Source: JAWWPG01 sp963820035 (GTDB taxonomy: Bacteria > Actinomycetota > Actinomycetes > Propionibacteriales > Nocardioidaceae). Taken from it: a stretch of DNA of 64,000 nt. Both the position numbers and the translations under genes were made by a program. Under the pieces are notes generated by a model. The model was given only the letters and a program-made list of their open reading frames with translations, was not told the origin of the DNA and did not search any database. How positions within the stretch are numbered: the stretch's first letter is position 1; every line of letters begins with the position of its first letter. The DNA lies in assembly GCA_963820035.1 (NCBI GenBank), contig CAWFYK010000002.1:372001-436000 (forward strand), read 5' to 3'. This document shows, in pieces, positions 9,638 to 17,916 of the stretch.

Positions 9638-10557
9638 CGCCGCCTGCTCCCGAGGTCGAGCCATCCGAGCGGATGCAGCCGACTGGCGAGGTCGAAGGCT
9701 TCGCCGTCCACCTCGACAACTTCGAGGGTCCCTTCGATCTGCTGCTCCAGCTGATCTCCAAGCATCAGATGGACATCGGCGATGTCGCGCTGTCACGCGT
9801 CACTGACGACTTCATCGCGCACCTGAAGTCCATGGGCTCCGAGTGGGAGCTCGACGCGACGACCAGCTTCCTGGTCATCGCGTCCACCCTTCTCGACCTC
9901 AAGGTGGTGCGGCTGCTGCCGTCGGCCGAGATCGAGGACGAGGGCGACCTCGCACTCCTCGAGGCGCGAGACCTGTTGTTCGCCCGGCTGATGCAGTACC
10001 GCGCCTTCAAACGCGCGGCGGCGCTGATGGCCGCGCGGATGGAGGCCGAGAACGCCAAGGTCGCACGCTCGGTGTCGCTCGACGAACGGCTGGCGTCCTT
10101 GCTGCCCGACGTGTTGATCACGCTCGGCCCGGAGGAGTTCGCTCAGCTCGCGAGGCAGGCCCTCACCCCGCGCGAGCAGCCGGTGCTCGGACTCGACCAT
10201 CTCCATGCACCACAGGTCAGCGTCCGTGCCCAGGCAGCCACGATCGTGGACCGGCTCCGGCGGGTGCGCAGCGCCACGTTTCGCTCGCTCACCGCCGACT
10301 CTCCGGACACCCTGACCACGGTGGCGCGCTTCCTGGCACTGCTCGAGCTCTTCCGGGAGGGCGCCGTCGCGTTCGAGCAGGTCACGCCGCTCGGAGAGCT
10401 GAGCATCCGATGGACCGGCTCCGACGAGGGGGAGATCGACGTGGTCGACGAATATGACGAGAGCCGTCCCGCGCTCGACACGGAGCGTCCCGCGGAGTCC
10501 GTCACCGACGCCGACATCGCCCGGCTCGCAGAGTCACGGAAGGAGCCGACGCAGTGA
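9634..10557 (+). CDS. scpA: Segregation and condensation protein A (kleisin)
   Basis: ScpA is the kleisin that bridges the Smc heads in chromosome condensation. The hallmark N-terminus FAVHLDNFEGPFDLLLQLI (about residues 23-41) is followed by the Smc-neck binding helices with FLVIASTLLDLKVVRLLP. The winged-helix C-terminal domain includes LLELFREGAVAFEQVTPLGEL. The 307-residue length is usual for Actinobacteria, which add an acidic tail. Start GTG 9634 overlaps the preceding gene by 4 bases, and the stop overlaps scpB by 4 bases. Confidence 0.95.
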   Translation: MTPPAPEVEPSERMQPTGEVEGFAVHLDNFEGPFDLLLQLISKHQMDIGDVALSRVTDDFIAHLKSMGSEWELDATTSFLVIASTLLDLKVVRLLPSAEIEDEGDLALLEARDLLFARLMQYRAFKRAAALMAARMEAENAKVARSVSLDERLASLLPDVLITLGPEEFAQLARQALTPREQPVLGLDHLHAPQVSVRAQAATIVDRLRRVRSATFRSLTADSPDTLTTVARFLALLELFREGAVAFEQVTPLGELSIRWTGSDEGEIDVVDEYDESRPALDTERPAESVTDADIARLAESRKEPTQ

Positions 10558-11138
10558 CCACCGCCGAGCAGCCCCAGACTGAGCTGAAACCGGCCCTCGA
10601 GGCGGTCCTGATGATCACCGACCAGCCCCTCGACACGCTGAGCCTGGCTCAGGCGGTCGGCAGCCCAGCCCACGACGTCGAGACGGCCCTGGCCGAGCTC
10701 GCCGCGGAGTACACCCAGCAGGGTCGGGGCTTCGAGCTGCGTGACGTTGGTGGAGGCTGGCGCTTCTACTCCCGCGCCGACTACGCCGACATCGTTGAGC
10801 GATTCGTGGTCGACGGACAGCAGGCCAGGCTCACGACGGCCGCCCTCGAGACGCTGGCCGTGGTGGCCTACCGTCAGCCGGTCAGCCGGGCCCGTGTCTC
10901 GGCGATCCGGGGTGTCAACGTGGACAGCGTGATGCGCACGCTCACGGCACGCGGACTGGTGCACGAGGCGGCCGTCGACCCGGAGAGCGGCGCGCATCTC
11001 TTCGCCACGACCGGCTACTTCCTCGAGCGGATGGGGCTGTCCAGCCTCGATGAGCTTCCGGAGATCGCGCCGTTCTTGCCGGAGATGGCCGAGCTCGAGG
11101 GTGAGCTCGACGTCCCTGGCAGCGACGCAGACGCATGA
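10554..11138 (+). CDS. scpB: Segregation and condensation protein B
   Basis: ScpB is a winged-helix dimer that binds ScpA and completes the Smc-ScpAB complex. LKPALEAVLMITDQPL near the N-terminus and TTAALETLAVVAYRQPVSRA with IRGVNVDSVMRTLTARGL in the centre are diagnostic. At 194 residues it is of normal length. GTG 10554 overlaps the scpA stop by 4 bases and the stop overlaps the rluB start by 4 bases (ATGA), so stoichiometric coupled translation is likely. Confidence 0.95.
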   Translation: MTTAEQPQTELKPALEAVLMITDQPLDTLSLAQAVGSPAHDVETALAELAAEYTQQGRGFELRDVGGGWRFYSRADYADIVERFVVDGQQARLTTAALETLAVVAYRQPVSRARVSAIRGVNVDSVMRTLTARGLVHEAAVDPESGAHLFATTGYFLERMGLSSLDELPEIAPFLPEMAELEGELDVPGSDADA

Positions 11139-11926
11139 CGGACGACGACCCCACGCCGGCGGGGGGTGGCACCTCCGAAGGCCCTCAGGAGACCGCGGAG
11201 ATCGCCGGCGTGCGGCTGCAGAAGGTGCTCGCCCAGGCCGGGGTGGCGAGTCGCCGACGCTGCGAGCAGCTGATGTCGGACGGCAAGGTCGAGGTCGACG
11301 GGCAGGTCGTCACGCAGCTCGGCGCGCGGGTCGACCCCGAGACGGCCGTGATCCGGGTCGACGGGAAGCGGGTCCCGGTGGCCGCCGCGCACGTCTATCT
11401 CGTGGTCAACAAGCCGCGAGGCGTCGTCAGCTCGATGGCGGACGACGAGGGCCGGGCGGACCTGCGCAGCCTGGTGAAGGGTCGCCCCGAACGTCTGTTC
11501 CACGTCGGGCGTCTCGACACCGACACCGACGGCCTGCTCATCCTGACCAACGACGGGGAGTTCGCCCACCGGCTTGCCCACCCGTCGTTCGAGCTGACGA
11601 AGACCTACCTGGCGCAGGTCGACGGGGTGCTGACGGCCAGGACCAGGCGGACGCTGCTCGCGGGGGTGACCCTCAGCGACGGACCGCTGGCGGTCGACTC
11701 GGTCCGCACGGTCAGCAGTCACGCCGGCCGTTCTTTGGTCGAGCTGGTCATCCACGAGGGTCGCAACCGGATCGTCCGGCGGGTGCTCGCAGAGGTCGGT
11801 CACCCCGTTCTCCGGCTGTCCCGCACGGCGATCGGACCGATCCGGCTCGGGGATCTTCGGTCGGGACAAGTGCGCGAGCTGTCTGCCGCCGAGCTCGGCA
11901 CCCTGCTCGACGCGGTGGGGCTGTGA
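11135..11926 (+). CDS. rluB: Ribosomal large-subunit pseudouridine synthase, RluB family
   Basis: The enzyme isomerises uridine to pseudouridine in 23S rRNA. An N-terminal S4 RNA-binding domain (RLQKVLAQAGVASRRRCEQLM) precedes the RsuA-type catalytic domain, whose Asp lies in HVGRLDTDTDGLLILTNDG. KTYLAQVDG and EGRNRIVRRVLAEVGHPVLRL follow as expected. The 263-residue protein starts at ATG 11135, overlapping scpB, and its stop overlaps the tyrA GTG by 4 bases. The scpB-rluB pairing is widely conserved. Confidence 0.95.
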   Translation: MTDDDPTPAGGGTSEGPQETAEIAGVRLQKVLAQAGVASRRRCEQLMSDGKVEVDGQVVTQLGARVDPETAVIRVDGKRVPVAAAHVYLVVNKPRGVVSSMADDEGRADLRSLVKGRPERLFHVGRLDTDTDGLLILTNDGEFAHRLAHPSFELTKTYLAQVDGVLTARTRRTLLAGVTLSDGPLAVDSVRTVSSHAGRSLVELVIHEGRNRIVRRVLAEVGHPVLRLSRTAIGPIRLGDLRSGQVRELSAAELGTLLDAVGL

Positions 11927-13029
11927 GCCGGGCCGCGGGTACGACGGCCGAGCAGCCGCCGACCGGCCCGGTGCTGGTCGTGGGCGCCGGGCTGATCGGC
12001 ACCTCAGTGGCGTTGGCCTTGGCGCGGCGCGGCGTCGTCGTCCATGTGGAGGATGTCGACCCGGTCAACACGGCGGTCGCGGCGTCACGCATCCCAGGCG
12101 GCAGCGTGGAGGCGCCCTCGGAGCCGACCCTGGTGGTGGTGGCGACCCCTCCCGACCATCTGGCCGGGTCCGTCGGCGCCGCGCTGCGTGCCTACCCGAC
12201 AGCGGTCGTGACCGATGTCGGTAGCGTCAAGGTCGCCCCGCTGGATCAGCTCGTCTCGGCAGGCCAGGACCAGATTGTCGACCTGTCGCGCTACGTCGGC
12301 AGCCATCCGATGGCCGGCAGCGAACGGTCCGGGCCGCTCGCTGCCGCCGCCGACCTGTTCGACGGGCGCACCTGGGCCGTCACACCCCACGACGGCTCCG
12401 ATCCTGCGGCCGTGGATGCCGTCGAGGGACTGGTCGCGGCGTGCGGGGCAGTCGTCGTACGGCTCACTCCGCAGGAGCACGATCTTGCCGTCGCCCGGAT
12501 CTCCCACCTGCCGCACCTGATGGCGGCGATGACCGCGGGACGGCTGCGCGACGCGCCAGCCGGACATCTGGCCCTCAGTGGGCAAGGGGTACGCGACGTC
12601 ACCCGGATCGCCGCTGGTGACCCGAGCCTCTGGCGGCAGATCATCGCAGCCAACGCCGATGCGTTGCGCGGGCTGCTGCGCGACGTACGACGCGACGTCG
12701 ACGACGTGATCGCCGCTCTCGACGGAGGGGACCTGGGTGTCGTGGACGCCGTGCTCGCTGCCGGCGTGACCGGCGCCGACTCGGTGCCCGGCAAGCACGG
12801 CGGCCCGGCGGTCGAGCTGGTGGCCGTCACGGTGGCGATTCCCGACCGTCCGGGGGCGCTCGCCGAGCTGTTCGGGGAGGTGGGGTCGCTGGGCGTCAAC
12901 ATCGAGGATGTCCGGATCGACCACGACCCCGCGCGCGAGTTCGGCCTGGTGGAGATCGACGTCGCGGAGCCTGCCGGTGAGCGGTTGGCGCAGTCCCTGC
13001 GGGAGCGCGGGTGGGCCGCTCACAGGTAA
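11923..13029 (+). CDS. tyrA: Prephenate dehydrogenase with C-terminal ACT domain
   Basis: TyrA oxidatively decarboxylates prephenate in tyrosine synthesis. An N-terminal Rossmann motif VLVVGAGLIGTSVALALA is followed by VTDVGSVK, the substrate motif YVGSHPMAGSERSG and the helical dimerisation domain with ISHLPHLMAAM. The last 80 residues (VAVTVAIPDRPGALAELFGE) form an ACT domain, consistent with feedback control by an aromatic amino acid. GTG 11923 overlaps the rluB stop by 4 bases and gives 368 residues. The upstream open frame inside rluB is not coding. Confidence 0.92.
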   Translation: MSRAAGTTAEQPPTGPVLVVGAGLIGTSVALALARRGVVVHVEDVDPVNTAVAASRIPGGSVEAPSEPTLVVVATPPDHLAGSVGAALRAYPTAVVTDVGSVKVAPLDQLVSAGQDQIVDLSRYVGSHPMAGSERSGPLAAAADLFDGRTWAVTPHDGSDPAAVDAVEGLVAACGAVVVRLTPQEHDLAVARISHLPHLMAAMTAGRLRDAPAGHLALSGQGVRDVTRIAAGDPSLWRQIIAANADALRGLLRDVRRDVDDVIAALDGGDLGVVDAVLAAGVTGADSVPGKHGGPAVELVAVTVAIPDRPGALAELFGEVGSLGVNIEDVRIDHDPAREFGLVEIDVAEPAGERLAQSLRERGWAAHR

Positions 13030-13040
13030 CCTGGGCTGCT

Positions 13041-13745
13041 ATGGCCCCGGCAGACACGTCGCTCGCGCACGTCGTGATCGCGATGGATGGCACGGCGGGG
13101 TCGGGGAAGTCGACGACCAGCCGGGGTGTCGCCCATCGGCTCGGCCTGCGCTACCTCGACACCGGCGCGATGTATCGGGCGCTGACCTGGGAGATGCTGC
13201 GCTCGGGGACCCCGCTCGACGACGCGGCCGCCGTCGCGGAGCGGGCGTCACATGTCACCCTCGACTCAGGAACCGACCCCGACGCGCCGCGCATCGCGCT
13301 GGACGGCCGGGACGTCTCCCGGGAGATTCGCAGCGACGAGGTGACGGCCGCCGTCAGCAAGGTGAGCGCGATCCCGCAGGTGCGGTCGCTGTTGGTCAGG
13401 CTGCAGCGGCTCGAGATCGACGACGGCGGCATTGTCGTCGAGGGCCGCGATATCGGCACCGTCGTCGCTCCGGAGGCAGGGCTGAAGGTGTTCCTGACAG
13501 CCGACCCCGCCGCCCGGGCGGAGCGGCGTGCAGCGGAGCTGACAGCGGCCCACAACCGAGACGTCGGCTTCGTGGAGGCCGACCTGGCTCGACGCGACCG
13601 GGCGGACTCCTCGCGGGCCGTGTCGCCGCTGGCGGCTGCCGACGACGCCGTCACGATCGACACGACGTTCCTGACGCTCGACGACGTCATCGAGTCGATC
13701 GTCACCCTGGCGAGGGAGCGGGTGGTGGTGCGCGATGGTGGCTGA
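13041..13745 (+). CDS. cmk: Cytidylate kinase
   Basis: Cmk phosphorylates CMP and dCMP. The P-loop is DGTAGSGKSTTSRGVA, followed by the CMP-binding YLDTGAMYRALTWEML and the core GIVVEGRDIGTVVAPEAGLKVFLTA with the lid RRAAEL and RRDRADSSRAVSPL, all standard. ATG 13041 gives 234 residues. A GTG at 13011 would add ten residues but lies inside tyrA. The gene ends with an 11-base overlap with the acyltransferase gene. Confidence 0.95.
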   Translation: MAPADTSLAHVVIAMDGTAGSGKSTTSRGVAHRLGLRYLDTGAMYRALTWEMLRSGTPLDDAAAVAERASHVTLDSGTDPDAPRIALDGRDVSREIRSDEVTAAVSKVSAIPQVRSLLVRLQRLEIDDGGIVVEGRDIGTVVAPEAGLKVFLTADPAARAERRAAELTAAHNRDVGFVEADLARRDRADSSRAVSPLAAADDAVTIDTTFLTLDDVIESIVTLARERVVVRDGG

Positions 13746-14448
13746 GGCGACCGGCTGGCGCGACGTCCCTGCCCTCGACGATGTCGCACTGCTGCCACAG
13801 CACTGGATGTGGTTCGGCAAGCTTGTCGTCGGGCGGGTGTTCAAGCGCTACGACGTGACTGTGCACGGGATGGAGCACATCCCGGCCGAAGGACCGGTGA
13901 TCCTCGCGTCCAACCACATCGGCTACCTCGACGGTCCGCTGCTGTTCACCATGTCGAGGCGTGGCGTGCATGCCATGGTCAAGGAGTCGATGTTCAGCGG
14001 TGCGATGGGTTTCGGGATCACCCGGATGGGCCAGATCAAGGTCGACCGCTTCAACTTCGACCCCCTCGCCCTCAAGCAGTCGATCCGGTTGCTTCGCCAT
14101 GGCCGGGTGGTCGCCATCTATCCGGAGGGTGCCCGCGGGCGCGGCGATGTCACACGCACCAAGGGTGGCGCGGCCTATCTGGCGCTCGTGACCGGCGCAC
14201 CCGTCGTACCTGTCGCCTGTCTCGGCACCCGGGACGACGGAGCCCCGACGGACACCCGACCGGCGAAGGGCTCTCGACTGGACCTGGTCATCGGCGAGCC
14301 GATGCGGTTCGGCGCCGTACCCTGGCCACGGAGCAAGCAGCTGGTGGCGACGGTGAGGTCGGCGATTCAAGAGTCGCTGGCCGACCACGTCAGACGGGCT
14401 TGTGAGGTGACCGGCCACACCCTGCCGGCGCCACCTCTAGGCGAATAG
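13735..14448 (+). CDS. plsC: 1-acyl-sn-glycerol-3-phosphate acyltransferase family protein (PlsC)
   Basis: This 237-residue protein is a PlsC-type acyltransferase that adds an acyl chain to lysophosphatidate or a similar acceptor at the membrane face. The catalytic NHxxxxD motif is NHIGYLD (about residue 62), and the acceptor-binding motif is YPEGARGRGD. GAPVVPVACLGT is the conserved third block. The position between cmk and der is common in Actinobacteria. ATG 13735 lies inside the cmk end, so translation is probably coupled. Confidence 0.9.
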   Translation: MVAEATGWRDVPALDDVALLPQHWMWFGKLVVGRVFKRYDVTVHGMEHIPAEGPVILASNHIGYLDGPLLFTMSRRGVHAMVKESMFSGAMGFGITRMGQIKVDRFNFDPLALKQSIRLLRHGRVVAIYPEGARGRGDVTRTKGGAAYLALVTGAPVVPVACLGTRDDGAPTDTRPAKGSRLDLVIGEPMRFGAVPWPRSKQLVATVRSAIQESLADHVRRACEVTGHTLPAPPLGE

Positions 14449-14460
14449 GACCTCATTCAG

Positions 14461-15852
14461 ATGACGACAGAGAGCGTGGACCCGTCCGAGGGCGCGGACC
14501 CCTCCGAGGGCGCGACCGCTGGGCCGGGCGTGGGCGCGCTGCCGGTGCTGGCGGTGGTCGGGCGGCCGAACGTCGGCAAGTCCACGCTGGTGAACCGGAT
14601 CCTGGGGCGGCGTGAGGCCGTCGTCCAGGACATCCCCGGAGTTACCCGCGACCGGGTGCCTTATGACGCGGAGTGGAACGGCCGCCGATTCACGGTGGTC
14701 GACACCGGTGGCTGGGACCCCGACGCGCGCGGGCTCGCCGAGCAGATCTCGTTGCAGGCCGAGGTCGCGGTGACACTCGCCGATGCGGTGCTGTTCGTGG
14801 TCGACACCGTCGTCGGGATCACCGATGCGGACGAGACCGTCGTCAAGGTGTTGCGCCGCTCCGGGAAGCCGGTGGTGCTCGCGGCCAACAAGGTCGACGA
14901 CCTGCGCGGTGAGGCCGATGCGGCCGGGCTGTGGAACCTCGGGCTCGGCGAGCCCTACTCCGTCTCGGCACTCCACGGGCGGGGGAGCGGTGACCTGCTG
15001 GACGCCATCCTCGCCGCCCTGCCCGAAGCGCCGGAGGAGGTCTTCGACGCTCCCCGTGGACCGCGGCGGATCGCGATCGTCGGCAAGCCCAACGTCGGCA
15101 AGTCCAGCCTGCTCAACCGGCTGGCGGGGGAGTCGCGCGTGGTCGTCGATGACGTCGCGGGTACGACGGTCGACCCGGTCGACGAGATCGTGTCGCTCGG
15201 GGGTCGGCCCTGGCACTTCATCGACACGGCAGGGATCCGGCGCCGGGTGCGAGAGGCGAGCGGTCACGAGTTCTATGCCAGCCTGCGGACCAACGCCGCG
15301 ATGGAGCGCGCGGAGGTGGCCGTCGTCGTCATCGACGGCAGCCAGCCGCTCACCGAGCAGGACCAGCGGATCATCGCCAGCGTCGAGGAGTCCGGCCGCG
15401 CCGTCGTCATCGCCTTCAACAAGTGGGACCAGGTCGACGAGGAGCGCCGCTACTACCTCGACCGCGAGATCGAGCGCGAGCTGGTGCGGGTGCAGTGGGC
15501 GCCGCGGATCAACATCACCGCACTGACGGGCTGGCATGTCGACCGGCTGGTGCCGGCCCTCGACAAGGCGATCGCCGGCTGGGAGACCAGGGTGCCCACC
15601 GGGGAGCTCAACGCGTTCCTCGGCCGGCTCGTCGCCGCCCACCCGCATCCGGTCCGGGGCGGCAAGCAGCCGCGGGTGCTCTTCGGGACCCAGGCATCGG
15701 TGGCACCCCCTGTTTTCGTGCTGTTCACCTCGGCGCTGCTGGAGTCGGCGTACACCCGCTTCATCGAGCGGCGGCTCCGCGAGGAGTTCGGCTTTGTCGG
15801 GACGCCGATCCACCTCACCGTCAAGCCCCGCGAGAAGCGCAAGCGCCGCTAA
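14461..15852 (+). CDS. der: Ribosome biogenesis GTPase Der (EngA)
   Basis: Der is a tandem-G-domain GTPase needed for 50S subunit assembly. G1 motifs appear twice, GRPNVGKSTLVNRI and GKPNVGKSSLLNRL, with DTGGWDPDA and DTAGIRRR as the two G3 regions, and NKVD/NKWD as the two G4 motifs. The C-terminal KH-like domain ends with IHLTVKPREKRKRR. The 463-residue length is usual. The N-terminus carries a small internal duplication (DPSEGADPSEGA). The last codon is followed nine bases later by a 22-bp repeat array. Confidence 0.97.
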   Translation: MTTESVDPSEGADPSEGATAGPGVGALPVLAVVGRPNVGKSTLVNRILGRREAVVQDIPGVTRDRVPYDAEWNGRRFTVVDTGGWDPDARGLAEQISLQAEVAVTLADAVLFVVDTVVGITDADETVVKVLRRSGKPVVLAANKVDDLRGEADAAGLWNLGLGEPYSVSALHGRGSGDLLDAILAALPEAPEEVFDAPRGPRRIAIVGKPNVGKSSLLNRLAGESRVVVDDVAGTTVDPVDEIVSLGGRPWHFIDTAGIRRRVREASGHEFYASLRTNAAMERAEVAVVVIDGSQPLTEQDQRIIASVEESGRAVVIAFNKWDQVDEERRYYLDREIERELVRVQWAPRINITALTGWHVDRLVPALDKAIAGWETRVPTGELNAFLGRLVAAHPHPVRGGKQPRVLFGTQASVAPPVFVLFTSALLESAYTRFIERRLREEFGFVGTPIHLTVKPREKRKRR

Positions 15853-15861
15853 CCTTCTGCC

Positions 15862-15927
15862 GAGCCGTCAGGTTCTTCCGGTCGAGCCGTCAGGTTCTTC
15901 CGGTCGAGCCGTCAGGTTCTTCCGGCT
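15862..15927. repeat. Three tandem copies of a second 22-bp repeat between der and the MBL gene
   Basis: GAGCCGTCAGG begins at 15862, 15884 and 15906, again an exact 22-bp period, filling the convergent gap between der and the minus-strand hydrolase. The core CCGTCAGGTTCTTCCGG has flanking CCG/CGG dyad ends. A related pair in inverted orientation lies at 36399-36463. The sequence differs from the xerD array, but the unit length and placement directly after a stop codon are the same. No spacers are present. Confidence 0.93.
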
Positions 15928-15929
15928 CT

Positions 15930-16898
15930 TCATGGCCGCTTGCGTGACAGTCGCATGCGCGTCGTGGTCGCCGTACGACGGGCCAACATCCGCAGCATCC
16001 CCATCATGCATGGACCGTTGTAGATGATCACGTCATCGAAGATGTGCACACCCAACTTGTCGCCGACGGAGTAGGCAGCGTCGCGGATGGCGTGGAGCTG
16101 GGCGACATTCATGGGAAGCGGCGGCTCGTCGGGTTGGTAGGTCGTGCCGATCGGGTAGTCGCGGCGCGGCGTGCAGGTCATCTCGATGTGACAGCCCATG
16201 ACTGCGCTCACGGGTCGGTTCTCCGCGATGGCGACGAGCGCGTCGAGGCTGACGCGGAAGGCGGCCGCGTCGTTGACGTAGAGGCGGCCCGGGTAGACCG
16301 TGTCGCCGGTGAGCAGGAAGCCCGTCCAAGGGTCGAAGATCGCGACCGACGCCGCATGGTGGCCGGGGATGCCGGTCACCTCGAGCACCCGGCCGCCGAG
16401 GTCGAGCTCGACGGTCTGACGTGGCCAGTCAGTAAACCCGAAGAACTGCTGGACGGCTTCGGATTCCCGAGCCACCACCGTGGTGCCTGGCCGTCCGGCG
16501 AACTGCTCATCCCCTCCGACGTGGTCGCCGTGCCCGTGAGTGTGCGCGACGACGAGAGGGTAGTCCTGGCGGGGATGCTTCGCGAGCCATGCATCGATGA
16601 GCCCGTCGACCGTCGTACGCAACGGCATCTCACTCGGGTCGGCGACGGCGCCCGTGTCGAGCAACATGGCTCGGTCATTGCCGAACAGCAGGTAGAGGAA
16701 CGGCGCCTCGTAGGTCGCCGCCTTGTTCTGCCGAAGCATCACGGTGTGCTCGTCGACGTGGTGGACCTGGAGTGGCGGGTCGTCGTTCGCGACGCCAGGC
16801 GGAGATCCGTGGATCCAGCTGACCGCGAGATCGCCCTCGATCGGTCCGCTGCTGAAGTCGACCTGCGCTGCGTCGTACGCCGAGTGGTGCGCCTCCAC
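15930..16898 (-). CDS. Metallo-beta-lactamase-fold hydrolase
   Basis: The 322-residue product is an MBL-fold metal hydrolase. The metal ligands lie in HTHGHGDHVGG (about residues 123-133), the second His in GIPGHHAASVAI and the bridging Asp in LLTGDTVYPG. The family includes glyoxalase II-like and lactonase-type enzymes; the substrate here is not apparent. The start GTG 16898 is chosen because GGAGGTCC lies seven to eight bases upstream; a TTG at 16937 would extend it without a ribosome site. There is no signal peptide. It converges on der, with the repeat array between. Confidence 0.85.
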   Translation of the reverse strand: MEAHHSAYDAAQVDFSSGPIEGDLAVSWIHGSPPGVANDDPPLQVHHVDEHTVMLRQNKAATYEAPFLYLLFGNDRAMLLDTGAVADPSEMPLRTTVDGLIDAWLAKHPRQDYPLVVAHTHGHGDHVGGDEQFAGRPGTTVVARESEAVQQFFGFTDWPRQTVELDLGGRVLEVTGIPGHHAASVAIFDPWTGFLLTGDTVYPGRLYVNDAAAFRVSLDALVAIAENRPVSAVMGCHIEMTCTPRRDYPIGTTYQPDEPPLPMNVAQLHAIRDAAYSVGDKLGVHIFDDVIIYNGPCMMGMLRMLARRTATTTRMRLSRKRP

Positions 16899-17038
16899 TG
16901 TCGGACCTCCTCGTGGTTGGGACGAAGCCTCGCTCAACCGATCCGAGCGTAGTCGACGCGGTCACGCGAGGTGCGTGGGCCGACGAAGGTGGGCCTGCGA
17001 TAGGCTGACGGCCGCTTCGTCGCATGGCGGCGAGGCAT

Positions 17039-17112
<74 letters not shown>

Positions 17113-17916
17113 CCGAAAGACTGGCTTTACCTGCGCAAACGCGCCGTCCCGAGCAGTCGGAGGCTTGAGCCGTTTCCTCAAATTCCCCATCTATTCCCCA
17201 AGAATCCCGTGACTGGTGGAGCTGGCTGTTCCCGCGGCTGTTTTACGAGGCTTGTCCCAGGTGGCTGTGATGGCGATCGAGGCAGTCAAGGATTTGAGGT
17301 TTGCGACCACGGATCGCGGGCTTAAATCCGCGGTGCTCTGGACACCCGGTGCTCTGGACCGGCCGGAGGGAATCCTCGACCCTGCCCACCGTCAGCGGTT
17401 CCAGATCGACGGCTGCCGCGCGGTTCCCCGAGGTGATGCTCGCTTAGCCCGTCGGACGATGCGGCGCGACCCGGTCGACCGGCGCAGCGCTTCCTGGAGG
17501 TCCACGTAACCCGCGTCGACGCCGTGGGTGCGCCGCTGAAGTGTCGAGCGTTCCCGCTTGCTGACACGCAGCGCGACGCCCTGGAAGCTTTGGGCCGGCA
17601 CCGCCCGAGGCGTCGGGCAGGCGGTGGTAAGGCTCGCGCCTGCCGTCGCTGACCCGTACGCACCTACCGGTCCATGCCCGGCACCGCGCCGGCGTTCGTC
17701 GGCAGTGGGCATCCTCTACAGGGTGTGAGTTCAGCGCTGTGCCCCGTGGTCTCAGCTGATCGGTGGGCGTCGAAGAAACGGTGACATCCACTAGACCGTC
17801 GGGCTGTGCCACGGACTCGTGCACCGGGCGGAGCGGGGAGATGGAGCTCGTTGCGATGGTCGGTGATTGAGGGCGTTGTGCTTGACGGGTGCACTGGGTG
17901 CCTCCACGCTGAAGGC
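17113..17916. other. Island DNA after tRNA-Pro without recognisable gene
   Basis: About 800 bases show short frames on both strands but none with convincing start, ribosome site and family similarity. A 12-base direct repeat GGTGCTCTGGAC occurs at about 17332 and 17348. An A/T-richer stretch with CCCCATCTATTCCCC lies at about 17183. This is probably the left arm of the integrated element, including decayed sequence. Confidence 0.5.
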
